Shown here: positions 10,756 to 18,681 of the stretch, in pieces | Layout: every line of letters begins with the position of its first letter | How positions within the stretch are numbered: position 1 is the first letter of the stretch | From: Candidatus Petromonas tenebris | Lineage (GTDB): Bacteria > Bacillota > Clostridia > Peptostreptococcales > Caminicellaceae | Direction: 5' to 3' | Length of the DNA stretch: 64,000 nucleotides | Assembly (NCBI GenBank): GCA_014236755.1 | Contig: JACCKY010000001.1 | Span: 35,188 to 99,187 of the forward strand | The notes under the pieces: model-generated | The model's input: the letters and a program-made list of their open reading frames with translations, nothing else | Database searches by the model: none | What the model was told of the DNA's origin: nothing | Translations under genes and position numbers: made by a program

Positions 10756-11673
10756 ATGAGGGGTTTACATGGTAAAGGGGCTATCATATCAAATGTAGGA
10801 GATAATACTCTTTCTATAGTCGATTTATTAAAGCTTGATGAAGTAGAAAAAATACACATGAGGTCATGGTTTGGGCCTCATCACATAGTATACGATCTAA
10901 ACAGTATCCATCTATATATATCTAATTCTTACAGTTCAAGTATAAGTAAATATGATATGATACTTGATAAAATGATAGATACCATTTTTGTTGGAAGTTC
11001 ACCATGTCATTTGGCACTAAATACAAAAAATAATACACTATACGTTGCCAATGAAGACTCAAACTCCATTTCAGTAGTAGATGCACATAATATGTCCCTG
11101 CAAGCTCAGATTCCGGTAGGAGAAATGCCCCATGATATAAAACTGAGTATAGATGGGAAAAGATTATTTGTGTCTAACCTTAAAGAAAATACTTTATCCA
11201 TTATTGATACTTTATCAAATTCAAAGGAAAAATGCATTTATGTTAATCAAAACCCAAATCATATGGTTTTAAGTAAGACTGGGGATTTACTGTATATTGC
11301 AAATACTAATTTTTCAAGTTTGAGACAAGGTAGCTTGACAGTTGTAAATACAGAAAGCTTGAAAGTTGAAGATAAAATCGAAGTAGGCAAGACACCTATG
11401 GATATCGCCCTTCATGAAGTAGATGGACAGAAACTTTTTATAACGGATATGGAACTAAACTTAGTTCATATTTTAGATATCAAGGAGAAAAAAATTATAG
11501 ATCAAATAGCGGTTGGGATAATGCCACTAGGTATTAAAGCCGATAGTTTTAACAAATATTTGCTTGTTACAAACATTGGTGATAACACTTTATCTGTTAT
11601 AGATATAAAAACAATGCACTTAATAAAAAATGTAAAAGTAGGCAAGGAGCCTACAAGCATTGTTTTTATTTGA
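10756..11673 (+). CDS. YVTN/WD40-like beta-propeller repeat protein
   Basis: A protein of about 305 residues built almost entirely of YVTN-type beta-propeller blades of roughly 42 residues. Recurrent strand motifs include NTLSIVDLL, NSISVVDAH, NTLSIIDTL, LTVVNTES and NTLSVIDIK, alternating with V(G)xxPxxx turns. No signal peptide is evident, so it is probably cytoplasmic, unlike many secreted homologues. The ATG at 10756 is preferred over 10753 because GGAGGT (10745-10750) would then be acceptably spaced. Such propellers usually serve as interaction scaffolds and the role here is unknown. The stop codon (10671+1000 offset, TGA at 11671-11673) directly abuts the stop of the convergent DUF4364 gene. 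Confidence 0.8.
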   Translation: MRGLHGKGAIISNVGDNTLSIVDLLKLDEVEKIHMRSWFGPHHIVYDLNSIHLYISNSYSSSISKYDMILDKMIDTIFVGSSPCHLALNTKNNTLYVANEDSNSISVVDAHNMSLQAQIPVGEMPHDIKLSIDGKRLFVSNLKENTLSIIDTLSNSKEKCIYVNQNPNHMVLSKTGDLLYIANTNFSSLRQGSLTVVNTESLKVEDKIEVGKTPMDIALHEVDGQKLFITDMELNLVHILDIKEKKIIDQIAVGIMPLGIKADSFNKYLLVTNIGDNTLSVIDIKTMHLIKNVKVGKEPTSIVFI

Positions 11674-12201
11674 TCATTCTATTAAAAGTTTTATAATGTC
11701 ACCATAAATATCCTGAGCCTTTTTCTTCCATTTATCACAAATGAGCTTTGCCTGTTTATTTGAAACCACATCAAGTTTCAAATCAAATAGGGTTATATCA
11801 TTTTCTACAACTTTAAGTTCAACTATGTAGTCGTTTTGAGATTTCTTTATATAATTGGCGGAAATCTGAGTTTCTTTCAGTAAAACTTTTTTTCTTTTTT
11901 CTACAGCTACATCAATTTTTTCAAGTAAGTCTTTGGACAGCCTGTCTTTAAAATAGTTTAAGGTATTTTTTCCTTTCTCGGTAATTAGATAATAATAATA
12001 ATCTTCATTTTTAATATATTCGAGCAAAGCAGAATCAACTAACTCTGAAAGAAATTGCTGCAACATAAAGTAATTAAGAAGTTCATTTTCCATAATGAAT
12101 TCAGTTATTTGATTATTAGTAAGAGTAATTTCAAATTTATCAATGATATATAAAAGTAATAATTTACTTTCGGCTTCATGTTTAGTATCGTTTAAAAACA
12201 T
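11674..12201 (-). CDS. DUF4364 family protein
   Basis: A 175-residue protein matching the DUF4364 family common in Clostridia. Its N-terminal half looks like a winged-helix segment (about residues 15-90: helix-rich, then YYYLITEKGKNTLNYF, resembling the wing and recognition region of transcription regulators). The C-terminal half is beta-rich with repeated Val/Lys/Asp strands. It may be a DNA-binding regulator, but no target is known from this sequence. The gene converges on the beta-propeller gene with stop codons touching, and lies downstream of the SASP gene on the same strand with a terminator between them. Confidence 0.8.
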   Translation of the reverse strand: MFLNDTKHEAESKLLLLYIIDKFEITLTNNQITEFIMENELLNYFMLQQFLSELVDSALLEYIKNEDYYYYLITEKGKNTLNYFKDRLSKDLLEKIDVAVEKRKKVLLKETQISANYIKKSQNDYIVELKVVENDITLFDLKLDVVSNKQAKLICDKWKKKAQDIYGDIIKLLIE

Positions 12202-12292
12202 ATTCTATCACCACTCTTTTGAAAGTTACTGTAATATACATTTAAAATTATATCATAACTCTGAATATATTTGCACAAAATTCCCATTTAAA

Positions 12293-12331
12293 ATAAAAGA
12301 AGGAGAAGCCTAGCTTCTCCTTCTTTTATTT
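12293..12331 (-). terminator. terminator of the SASP gene
   Basis: A long near-perfect stem around GAAGGAGAAGC/GCTTCTCCTTC is flanked by A- and T-runs on both sides. It lies just downstream of the minus-strand SASP gene. Confidence 0.85.
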
Positions 12332-12344
12332 TATCTATTTAAAA

Positions 12345-12554
12345 CTATTTAGTTCCTCCAGACATTTGTCTTTCTGCCATTTCAACAAGACGTTTAACCA
12401 TGTATCCACCGACATAACCATTTTGCCTAGAGGTTAAGTTTCCCTTATCTATACTATCGTAATTAGTTAAACCTAATTCATTTGCGACTTCAAGCTTAAA
12501 GCTTTCAAGAGCTGCTTTAGCTTCAGGAACTAAAACTCTATTATTACGAGCCAT
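12345..12554 (-). CDS. alpha/beta-type small acid-soluble spore protein
   Basis: A 69-residue alpha/beta-type SASP. These proteins saturate DNA in the dormant spore, convert it to an A-like helix and protect it from UV and heat. The family core is clear: VPEAKAALESFKLEVANELGL (the GPR germination-protease site lies in the LEVANELG stretch), then NLTSRQNGYVGGYMVKRLVEMAE. A strong ribosome binding site (AGGAGGG) precedes the ATG. Expression in the forespore under sigma-G is expected from the family, and I could not identify a convincing sigma-G promoter. A short hairpin sits in the untranslated leader just upstream. Confidence 0.95.
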   Translation of the reverse strand: MARNNRVLVPEAKAALESFKLEVANELGLTNYDSIDKGNLTSRQNGYVGGYMVKRLVEMAERQMSGGTK

Positions 12555-12576
12555 AGATTTTCCCTCCTTTTATTTA

Positions 12577-12600
12577 ATGCAACTTTTTTAGTTGCATTAT
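12577..12600 (-). other. leader hairpin upstream of the SASP gene
   Basis: The inverted repeat AATGCAAC/GTTGCATT with an A/T loop lies directly before the SASP ribosome binding site. It may stabilise the 5' end of the mRNA. Confidence 0.5.
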
Positions 12601-12784
12601 TAATATAACCAGTTTAAAATAAAATTATGTTAACAAATTATAGATTATATGTATATAAATTAGCACTTATACATATAAATAATGATTTGGTAAAAATTTG
12701 AAATTTAAAATTGTACTTAAAATATAGTAAAATATATATGTGTTAAAAAAATTCTTTCTTATATCTAAAAACTGGAGGAATTAT

Positions 12785-13489
12785 ATGAAATATGGGAAAA
12801 AATTAAAATCAATGCTAAAGGACCTAGGAATTGCTAAAGTAGGGTATGGATATCTAGGGGATATTTTGCCTGAGTCATTAAAACATTTAAAAACTGGCAT
12901 TTCTATCGCCTTTAGACTTTCAGATCAGGTAATAGATGATATTCATGATGGGCCTACCTATAGCTATTTTCATCATTATCGAACAGTAAACTTTAGATTG
13001 GATCAAGTTATGTTGAGTACAGTTTCCAAATTGCAGGAATGGGGATATTTGGCTATGCCAATTGCTGCATCACAATCTATAAACACCGATGGAAACAGAT
13101 ACAGAGGTATATTTCCCCATAAAACTGCAGCCACAAGAGCTGGTATAGGATGGGTGGGAAAAAGCGGATGCCTTGTAACCGATGAATATGGCCCAAGAGT
13201 TAGACTAGGAACAATACTAACAAACATGGAGGTAGATTACGATAAACCGATAAAAGAATCAAAGTGTGGTAAATGTACAAGTTGTGTTAAAGCATGTCCA
13301 GCATTAGCAATAAGGGGCGGTCTTTGGTATCCGGGAATAGCCAGGAAAGAGCTGGTGGATGCAAGAGCCTGTAGTGAGCATATGTCAACCTATTATAAAC
13401 ATGTTGGTAGAGGTTCAGTCTGTGGCATTTGTATAAAGAGCTGTCCACAAGGGAACAAAGTAATAAAAAAAGCAGCAAAGGAAGTTTAA
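12785..13489 (+). CDS. epoxyqueuosine reductase (QueG)-like 4Fe-4S protein
   Basis: An iron-sulfur protein of about 234 residues related to QueG and other cobalamin-linked reductases, but shorter than QueG (usually 300-380). It keeps a RAGIGWVGKSGCLVT segment typical of the family. Two ferredoxin-type cysteine clusters are visible: CGKCTSCVKACP and, near the C terminus, CGICIKSCP, with a further Cys between, enough for two [4Fe-4S] clusters. The C-terminal HEAT-like extension of true QueG is absent. The ATG at 12785, after GGAGG, is preferred to a TTG-type start further upstream. The tRNA-modification role is therefore uncertain, and a general electron-transfer or corrinoid-reducing role is possible. 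Confidence 0.75.
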   Translation: MKYGKKLKSMLKDLGIAKVGYGYLGDILPESLKHLKTGISIAFRLSDQVIDDIHDGPTYSYFHHYRTVNFRLDQVMLSTVSKLQEWGYLAMPIAASQSINTDGNRYRGIFPHKTAATRAGIGWVGKSGCLVTDEYGPRVRLGTILTNMEVDYDKPIKESKCGKCTSCVKACPALAIRGGLWYPGIARKELVDARACSEHMSTYYKHVGRGSVCGICIKSCPQGNKVIKKAAKEV

Positions 13490-13508
13490 GTTCCTTTGCT
13501 ATAAAAAA
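13473..13508 (+). terminator. rho-independent terminator
   Basis: The stem AGCAAAGGAA/TTCCTTTGCT overlaps the stop codon of the Fe-S protein gene. It is followed by an A/T-rich tract with few T's, so its strength is uncertain. Confidence 0.55.
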
Positions 13509-13526
13509 TAGGGTAGAAGGACTACA

Positions 13527-13715
13527 CTAAGTTAACTTTCTGTTTATTTTGACCTTGACATCTTTCCTAATTCCATGGTCGTGGGAGCTTTGGAGCTGGG
13601 ATTTTTGCGATTTAGCTTCTCGGTGAAAATGTCTGTCTTCTACCTTAAAAGTTTTTCTGCTAACTTCTGTGCGATTGCCTTTGATGCTTTCAAATTGGCC
13701 TCTTATTATAGACAA
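13527..13715 (-). CDS. possible small basic protein (62 aa)
   Basis: This is a doubtful gene. On the minus strand a TTG at 13713-13715 lies 8 bases after a good ribosome binding site (AAGGAG), and a 62-codon frame follows. The base composition of this stretch is clearly higher in G+C than the flanking intergenic DNA, which favours coding. The product is highly charged with many His, Lys, Arg, Ser and Gln and no hydrophobic segment. I recognise no family. It ends 20 bases from the terminator of the convergent gene. It could equally be a remnant of a gene or a structured RNA region. Confidence 0.3.
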   Translation of the reverse strand: MSIIRGQFESIKGNRTEVSRKTFKVEDRHFHREAKSQKSQLQSSHDHGIRKDVKVKINRKLT

Positions 13716-13854
13716 GCTTAACACTCCTTTTTAAGGTATATAAGAGATTTAAATTTAAAAGCTATTTATAGAAGTTTTATATGTGTTTCTGTATTAGTTT
13801 TTGAAGAACCTACAAATATATTCATTATAAAAGAAAAATCTAGGAGGAATAAAT

Positions 13855-15006
13855 TTGAAAATATATATTAAAGCGTCTGTAGCTACGTTTTTATCAATAG
13901 TTTTATTAACAGGTTGCAGTAGTACAGTAACAGTAAGTAATGATGTAGCAAATAACGAAAAAGATACTGTAAAAACTGTTAAAAATTCTGTATATAATGA
14001 TAAAAATCCGCCATTAGAAGATAATGGTGAGAATAATGCAGTTAAAAACGAAAATGATAAAGATGAGAATAAGGATGAACATAGTGAAACGGATATTAAA
14101 AAGATAAAGCCAAATGAAGCTGGACAAGTTATGGTCTTGATGTATCATTCATTGGGAGACAAGGAAAAGGATTATGTCAGGACTGTGGAAAACTTTAAAG
14201 AAGATTTAAGACTCCTTTACCAAAAAGGATATAGACTTATCAGTTTAAGAGACTATATCAATAATGAAATAGATGTAGAAGCAGGTAAAACTCCTGTGGT
14301 ACTAACCGTTGATGACGGTAATCAATCGGATTTCAATATAATTCAAGATAATGGTAAGAAAAAAGTAGATCCCAATTCTATTGTAGGTATTCTTGAAGAT
14401 TTTAACAAAAAGTATCCTGATTTTGGATTGGAAGCTACGTTTTTTATAAACGGTGGAAGCAATGTCTTTGGACAAAAGGATTTAATTGAATATAAACTGA
14501 ATTATATTATAGATAATGGAATGGACATAGGAAATCATAGCTATGGGCATGAAAACCTAGGCCAGAAATCAGAAATAGAAATACAAAGAACACTGGCCAA
14601 AAACGTAGAGTTTATAAAGAAGTATCTTCCTGACTATGAAGTAAACATACTTTCACTGCCCTTTGGTGCCAGACCTAAAAATAGTGAAAAAAGAAAATAT
14701 CTTTATAAAGGTTCCTATGAAGGAATCAGGTATAATAATATTGGAGCCCTTGCAGTAGGCTGGAGACCTGAATATTCTGCTGTCCACAAAGAATTTGACC
14801 CACTATATATTCATCGTGTACACGGTAGCTCAGCTAAATTTGGAATTAGATACTGGCTTGAATATTTTGATAGGCATACTGACAAGAGGTATATAAGTGA
14901 TGGAGATAAAGATATAGTTACAATACCTGAAAAAATGATGGATAAAATAGATAAAAATAAATTAGGAAGTAAAAAATTAAGAACTTATAAGCTGGATGAA
15001 GAATAG
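13855..15006 (+). CDS. polysaccharide deacetylase family lipoprotein
   Basis: A NodB-homology carbohydrate esterase (family 4 type) of 383 residues, anchored outside the membrane as a lipoprotein. The signal peptide ends in the lipobox LLTG-Cys21. An acidic, Asn/Lys-rich linker (about 25-80) precedes the catalytic domain. The motif-1 Asp-Asp is in TVDDG and the metal-binding His pair is HSYGH. The family removes acetyl groups from peptidoglycan or other N-acetylglucosamine polymers. It starts at TTG 13855 after AGGAGG. A terminator follows, and a second deacetylase gene lies just downstream, so the region may serve cell-wall or spore-cortex modification. Confidence 0.88.
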   Translation: MKIYIKASVATFLSIVLLTGCSSTVTVSNDVANNEKDTVKTVKNSVYNDKNPPLEDNGENNAVKNENDKDENKDEHSETDIKKIKPNEAGQVMVLMYHSLGDKEKDYVRTVENFKEDLRLLYQKGYRLISLRDYINNEIDVEAGKTPVVLTVDDGNQSDFNIIQDNGKKKVDPNSIVGILEDFNKKYPDFGLEATFFINGGSNVFGQKDLIEYKLNYIIDNGMDIGNHSYGHENLGQKSEIEIQRTLAKNVEFIKKYLPDYEVNILSLPFGARPKNSEKRKYLYKGSYEGIRYNNIGALAVGWRPEYSAVHKEFDPLYIHRVHGSSAKFGIRYWLEYFDRHTDKRYISDGDKDIVTIPEKMMDKIDKNKLGSKKLRTYKLDEE

Positions 15007-15036
15007 CCCAAAAAATAGTGGGTTTTATTTTTTGTA
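15004..15036 (+). terminator. rho-independent terminator
   Basis: The short stem AGCCCA/TGGGTT is followed by TTATTTTTTG. Confidence 0.6.
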
Positions 15037-15125
15037 TATTAATAATGTATTTAAAAATTAGTAGAATAATAAAAAATCTAAAGAATAGATTTAATATATA
15101 ACTGTTTAGATTAAGGGGGCGGAAT

Positions 15126-15911
15126 ATGAAGATATATGTAATTTCTAAAAAAAGTATAATTTTCACCTTAGCCATAATTATAGCAATAGGAGCAAGTTTT
15201 TTATATTTTCATGATATTGGTTATCAAGTACTTGCTGTTCTAGCATCAGATAAACTTCTGCCTATCTACTCAGTAGAGACGGAGGAAAAAAAGATAGCTA
15301 TAAGCTTTGATGCGGCATGGGGTGACCAGTATACTGAAGGAATTTTAGATATCTTGGACAAATACGGTGTAAAAACTACTTTTTTTCTAGTAGGTTTTTG
15401 GGTAGATAGATATCCAGATATGGTTAAAAAAATCCATGAAAGAGGTCATGAAATAGGAAATCATTCTTCTACCCATCCACATATGTCAAAATTATCCAAG
15501 GAAAAAATTATTAAGGAGCTTAACAATACTGGTGATAAAATTTATAAACTGATGGGAGAAAAACCCTTTCTCTTTAGACCTCCCTTTGGAGATTACAACA
15601 ATACCTTGATCAAAACTGCTGAAGAATGTGGATATTATACAATACAGTGGGATGTAGATTCATTGGATTGGAAGGAACTTGGAGTAGCTCCGGTAGTTGA
15701 TAGGGTTACCAGAAATATTAAGAACGGTTCTATAGTTCTTTTCCATAATAATGCTAAATATGTTTTAGATTATCTTCCACTTATTATAGAAAAGCTGCAG
15801 AAAGAAGGATATAAAATCGTTCCAATATCGGAGCTAATTATGAAAGAAAATTATTATATTGACCACACTGGCCGTCAAATAAGACTAAAAACAGAAGAGA
15901 AGAATAAATGA
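15126..15911 (+). CDS. PdaB-like sporulation polysaccharide deacetylase
   Basis: A membrane-anchored NodB-domain protein of 261 residues, close in size and architecture to the sporulation deacetylase PdaB. One transmembrane helix (about 10-30) is followed by the catalytic domain. Motif 1 is SFDAAWGD, the variant found in PdaB-type proteins instead of TFDDG. Motif 2 is HSSTH (metal-binding histidines), and RPPFGDYN and the C-terminal VLFHNN follow. PdaB is needed for late spore stability in Bacillus, so a cortex role is inferred. The ribosome binding site is AAGGGGGCG. It follows the lipoprotein deacetylase in the same direction, but a terminator separates them. Confidence 0.82.
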   Translation: MKIYVISKKSIIFTLAIIIAIGASFLYFHDIGYQVLAVLASDKLLPIYSVETEEKKIAISFDAAWGDQYTEGILDILDKYGVKTTFFLVGFWVDRYPDMVKKIHERGHEIGNHSSTHPHMSKLSKEKIIKELNNTGDKIYKLMGEKPFLFRPPFGDYNNTLIKTAEECGYYTIQWDVDSLDWKELGVAPVVDRVTRNIKNGSIVLFHNNAKYVLDYLPLIIEKLQKEGYKIVPISELIMKENYYIDHTGRQIRLKTEEKNK

Positions 15912-16018
15912 CACTAAATTTATGGAAAACTTTGGTAAATAATTTCCGTAGGTTTAAATAGTCTTTAGATCATAATAATAAAATTTTATGTAAAAATAAT
16001 ATGTTAATATTGACATAA

Positions 16019-16300
16019 TATTATAAAAGTAATGCAACATTTTTTCATATAGGCAGATGGTGGACAGTATGTATAAGATTGTTTCCTGTATACTTTATAA
16101 TAGTAACCGGATGGTGGTTCTGGCAGGCTATAACATGTTACCCTGACAGCTGGTGGAATCCTATAGAAATATTTAGTGCAGGAACCATATTAGGTCAGTG
16201 GACCATAATAATTGTGCTGGCACTGATTACACAAAGTTACTTTGCAAAAAAGATAGGGAAAGGTGAATATTCCATAAATATTGCTGAAAAAGACAAATAA
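16019..16300 (+). pseudogene. 3' remnant of an NSS-family sodium-dependent transporter
   Basis: The frame is open from 16019 to a TAA at 16298-16300 and reads as protein before any plausible start codon. The segment IGRWWTVCIRLFPVYFIIVTG, then GWWFWQAITCYPDSWWNPIE and a last hydrophobic helix (ILGQWTIIIVLALITQSYFA), resembles the C-terminal transmembrane helices of neurotransmitter:sodium symporter (NSS) family amino acid transporters. These are about 450-500 residues long, so most of the gene is gone. A short TTG-started peptide from 16079, or an ATG-started one from 16069 in another frame, are alternatives. The MetS-type small-subunit gene directly downstream supports the transporter reading. 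Confidence 0.55.
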
Positions 16301-16322
16301 ACTCTTTTAGAGGGGTAAGTGA

Positions 16323-16424
16323 ATGTCCTTAAAAACAATAATAATGATGACTGTTATCTTAGGATCTTACATTATAAGTTTTGGCATTTTATTGAATAAA
16401 GCCTTTAATGCTAAGCATAAATAG
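16323..16424 (+). CDS. MetS-type NSS transporter small subunit (33 aa)
   Basis: A 33-residue single-helix membrane protein. It has a short polar N terminus, a hydrophobic core (IIMMTVILGSYIISFGILL) and a basic tail. It resembles the small subunits of methionine/alanine NSS importers (MetS of MetPS), which in Firmicutes are about 30-60 residues and are encoded just after the large transporter. The start has a good ribosome binding site (GAGGGGTAAG at 16309-16318), and a terminator follows. The partner gene upstream appears to be only a remnant, so this small subunit would be an orphan unless another NSS transporter uses it. Confidence 0.6.
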   Translation: MSLKTIIMMTVILGSYIISFGILLNKAFNAKHK

Positions 16425-16428
16425 ATTC

Positions 16429-16468
16429 AAAAAATACGGGAAGACAATTCCTGTATTTTTTCTTTTTT
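16429..16468 (+). terminator. rho-independent terminator
   Basis: The stem AAATACGGGAA/TTCCTGTATTT is followed by TTTCTTTTTT. Confidence 0.85.
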
Positions 16469-16617
16469 GTATATTTAAAGTTTGGTTTATGGGCTGTTAA
16501 ATTTTCTTTTAACTTTTTCAGAATCAAAAATTTGGAATTATAACAGGTTTGATACATAAACTTAAAGGTTTAAACAAAACATAACTATATCATTATTTAG
16601 AGGAGTTGAGTAGTAAT

Positions 16618-17322
16618 ATGAATACTCAGTTCATAGGTATTGTAGGTAATGACAAACAAAACACTATTAGCGATTTGATACATTATGTTTTAAATGGGAG
16701 CGGATATACTACCCTTTTAGTAAGTAGCAATTTATTAATGTTAAATCAAAATATCATAGAAAAGAGCTGTATAAGCTTAGAAGATATTGAAAAATTTTCA
16801 AAAGATAATGATAAAAGAGTAGATTTTTTCATTATCAATAATTTGAAGATGACAGTTTTGAAAAAATTATTAAAGAAAAATAAGATCAATGCTTTGCTTG
16901 ATTTGAAATCACCTGATAAAAATGGTAAGATCGCTGAAGAGAAACTTATGAGAAGTATTATCTATAGAAATCTTAAACATGATGGAATTGCTATAATTAA
17001 TTCTGATAATAAGGATAATCTATGTGAATTTACATATTTGAGGGATAGGATAGTTATAACTTATGGTCTTGATTTAAGAGCAACTATTACTACTTCCAGT
17101 GTTCCAATGCGTGATGAGGTGACTTTAATCTGCTGTCTTCAAAGAGGTATAACTACCTTAGAAGGAGAGGATATAGAGCCAATGGAGTTTCCAATTAAAT
17201 TTTATTATCATGACCAATTTACAGTAAATAATGTTTTACCCGTGATAGCTCTGGCACTTAGATATGGGACTTCAGTAGAAAATCTTCAGGAGATATTATC
17301 AAAATATAAAGGTCGAATATAA
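16618..17322 (+). CDS. Mur-ligase-like protein with a degenerate ATP-binding motif
   Basis: A protein of about 234 residues. The first part resembles the central domain of MurE-type ligases (FIGIVGNDKQNTISDLIHY corresponding to GxTGTNGKTTTTYLI), and a later part resembles the domain's end (DGIAIINSDNKDNL, then IVITYG). The P-loop is degenerate: the lysine and glycine of GTNGKTT are replaced (GNDKQNT), and the N- and C-terminal Mur domains are absent or reduced. It is therefore unlikely to be an active ligase and may bind a nucleotide or a partner. The ATG at 16618 is chosen, with AGGAG 12 bases upstream. A TTG at 16606 would lie directly against that site. Confidence 0.6.
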   Translation: MNTQFIGIVGNDKQNTISDLIHYVLNGSGYTTLLVSSNLLMLNQNIIEKSCISLEDIEKFSKDNDKRVDFFIINNLKMTVLKKLLKKNKINALLDLKSPDKNGKIAEEKLMRSIIYRNLKHDGIAIINSDNKDNLCEFTYLRDRIVITYGLDLRATITTSSVPMRDEVTLICCLQRGITTLEGEDIEPMEFPIKFYYHDQFTVNNVLPVIALALRYGTSVENLQEILSKYKGRI

Positions 17323-17518
17323 GTAGCCACCTTTAATTTTAAGGATAAAAAATACACCAAGAAAGCCCTCTAAAAGAAACAGATTACCTAGAAATATCAA
17401 TCTGAATATTAAATCTTTTGTTCTATTTATTGAAAATTAGAATAAATATATTTGTAGGTTAACTCAAAAAAACATAGGATTTAAAGAATATAAAAGAGCG
17501 TAAGGGGGCTAGATATTT

Positions 17519-18163
17519 GTGAGAACGTTTGATAATAATGTTGTTTCAATTGTTGGTATGCCATGTTCAGACTTGGAATTCAGTCATGAAGTTTTTGGTG
17601 AGGGGTTTTATAACCTAAAATTAAGGATACCCAGACTAAGTGAACATGTAGATATTTTACCTATTACCATTTCCGAGAGGTTATTAGTAGATTTTGAAGT
17701 TAAAGAAGAAAAGCTAATCAGAATCGAGGGACAATTAAGATCTTATAATAAAATTATTAATGGGAATAATAGACTAATATTAACAATTTTTGCAAGAGAA
17801 ATAAGTGAAGAACAAGAAGAAAATGTAAGTAATCCTAATCAAATATTTTTAGACGGATTCGTTTGCAAAGAACCGGTATATAGGACTACTCCTTTCGGAA
17901 GAGAAATAACCGATATGTTGGTTGCAGTAAATAGACCCTATAGGAAATCTGATTACATACCATGCATAGCATGGGGAAGAAATGCTAGATATTCTGAAAA
18001 AATGAAGATAGGTGACCGTATTAAAATATGGGGAAGGATTCAAAGTAGAGAATATCAAAAGAAAATAGATGAAGAAACTGTTGTTAAAAAAACTGCCTAT
18101 GAAGTCTCCATATCAAAGATGGATGTTATGCCTGAAGAAAATAATAGGACTGATGTGGATTAA
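17519..18163 (+). CDS. single-stranded DNA-binding-like protein with two OB folds
   Basis: A 214-residue protein with two SSB-like OB-fold segments. The first (about 5-95) is divergent, with VVSIVGMPCSDLEFSH and LRIPRLSEHVDILPIT. The second (about 105-205) is closer to SSB, with IFLDGFVCKEPVYRTTPFGREITDMLVAVNR, IPCIAWGRNAR and IWGRIQSREYQKK, the last resembling the SSB strand that stacks on DNA. The usual acidic C-terminal tip (DDIPF) is missing, so it probably does not recruit replication partners like a housekeeping SSB. It starts at GTG 17519 after AAGGGGG. Its role is probably accessory DNA binding. Confidence 0.7.
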   Translation: MRTFDNNVVSIVGMPCSDLEFSHEVFGEGFYNLKLRIPRLSEHVDILPITISERLLVDFEVKEEKLIRIEGQLRSYNKIINGNNRLILTIFAREISEEQEENVSNPNQIFLDGFVCKEPVYRTTPFGREITDMLVAVNRPYRKSDYIPCIAWGRNARYSEKMKIGDRIKIWGRIQSREYQKKIDEETVVKKTAYEVSISKMDVMPEENNRTDVD

Positions 18164-18183
18164 CCATATATATTTACAAGAAG

Positions 18184-18246
18184 AATAAAAAATCATGCTT
18201 TTCCTGATATTTTCAATTAAAAGGGGAGAGTATGATTTTTTATTAT
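18184..18246 (+). terminator. rho-independent terminator, long imperfect stem
   Basis: The outer arms AAAAAATCAT/ATGATTTTTT and inner CTTTTCC/AAAGGGG-type pairing are followed by TTATT. Confidence 0.65.
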
Positions 18247-18369
18247 AGATTTTTAAATTTAGAATAGAATTAAAATAAAAGTTAATTGATTATATTAAAA
18301 ATAAAAACTTGAAATATTAATAAAAAATAGTAAAATAGTATTTAAGGCCCTTAAGAACGGAGGAATTTT

Positions 18370-18522
18370 ATGAACTATATTTTTGTAGGCGCTATAGTTC
18401 TTTTAATTATTTTGTCGTCTATTCAGTATATTTTAAACAAAATACTAGTAACCTTAAAAGAAACCAAAGAGATTCTGTATAGACTTCATAAAGATAATAA
18501 CTATAAAGATAACAATTCATAA
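18370..18522 (+). CDS. small single-pass membrane protein (50 aa)
   Basis: A 50-codon ORF with a good ribosome binding site (CGGAGG at 18358-18363). The first 23 residues are a hydrophobic helix (MNYIFVGAIVLLIILSSIQY). The rest is charged, amphipathic and basic (LKETKEILYRLHKDNN). This matches the small holin-like or regulatory membrane peptides of Firmicutes in shape only, and I recognise no family. The gene stands alone: a terminator lies upstream and the PfkB kinase gene starts 159 bases downstream. Confidence 0.55.
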   Translation: MNYIFVGAIVLLIILSSIQYILNKILVTLKETKEILYRLHKDNNYKDNNS

Positions 18523-18681
18523 AAAGATTAAAGATTTCCAGGACAATAATAAGAAGAATTATGCAAATAGGTATAAAGACTTATTTACATTTCCCATAAA
18601 TGTTATAAAATGCTTTAAAAGAGTGTTTTTTACGTATAATACTATTTGACTTTGATTTTGGAAATTTGAAAAGGAGTTAAT

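Noticed and set aside
12601..12700. Sigma-G promoter for the SASP at 12345-12554
   Set aside because: The best match is poor in both hexamers, so I did not list it.
16057..16146. ATG-started short ORF in another frame of the transporter remnant
   Set aside because: The protein-like sequence continues in the neighbouring frame upstream of it, which fits a remnant better than a new gene.
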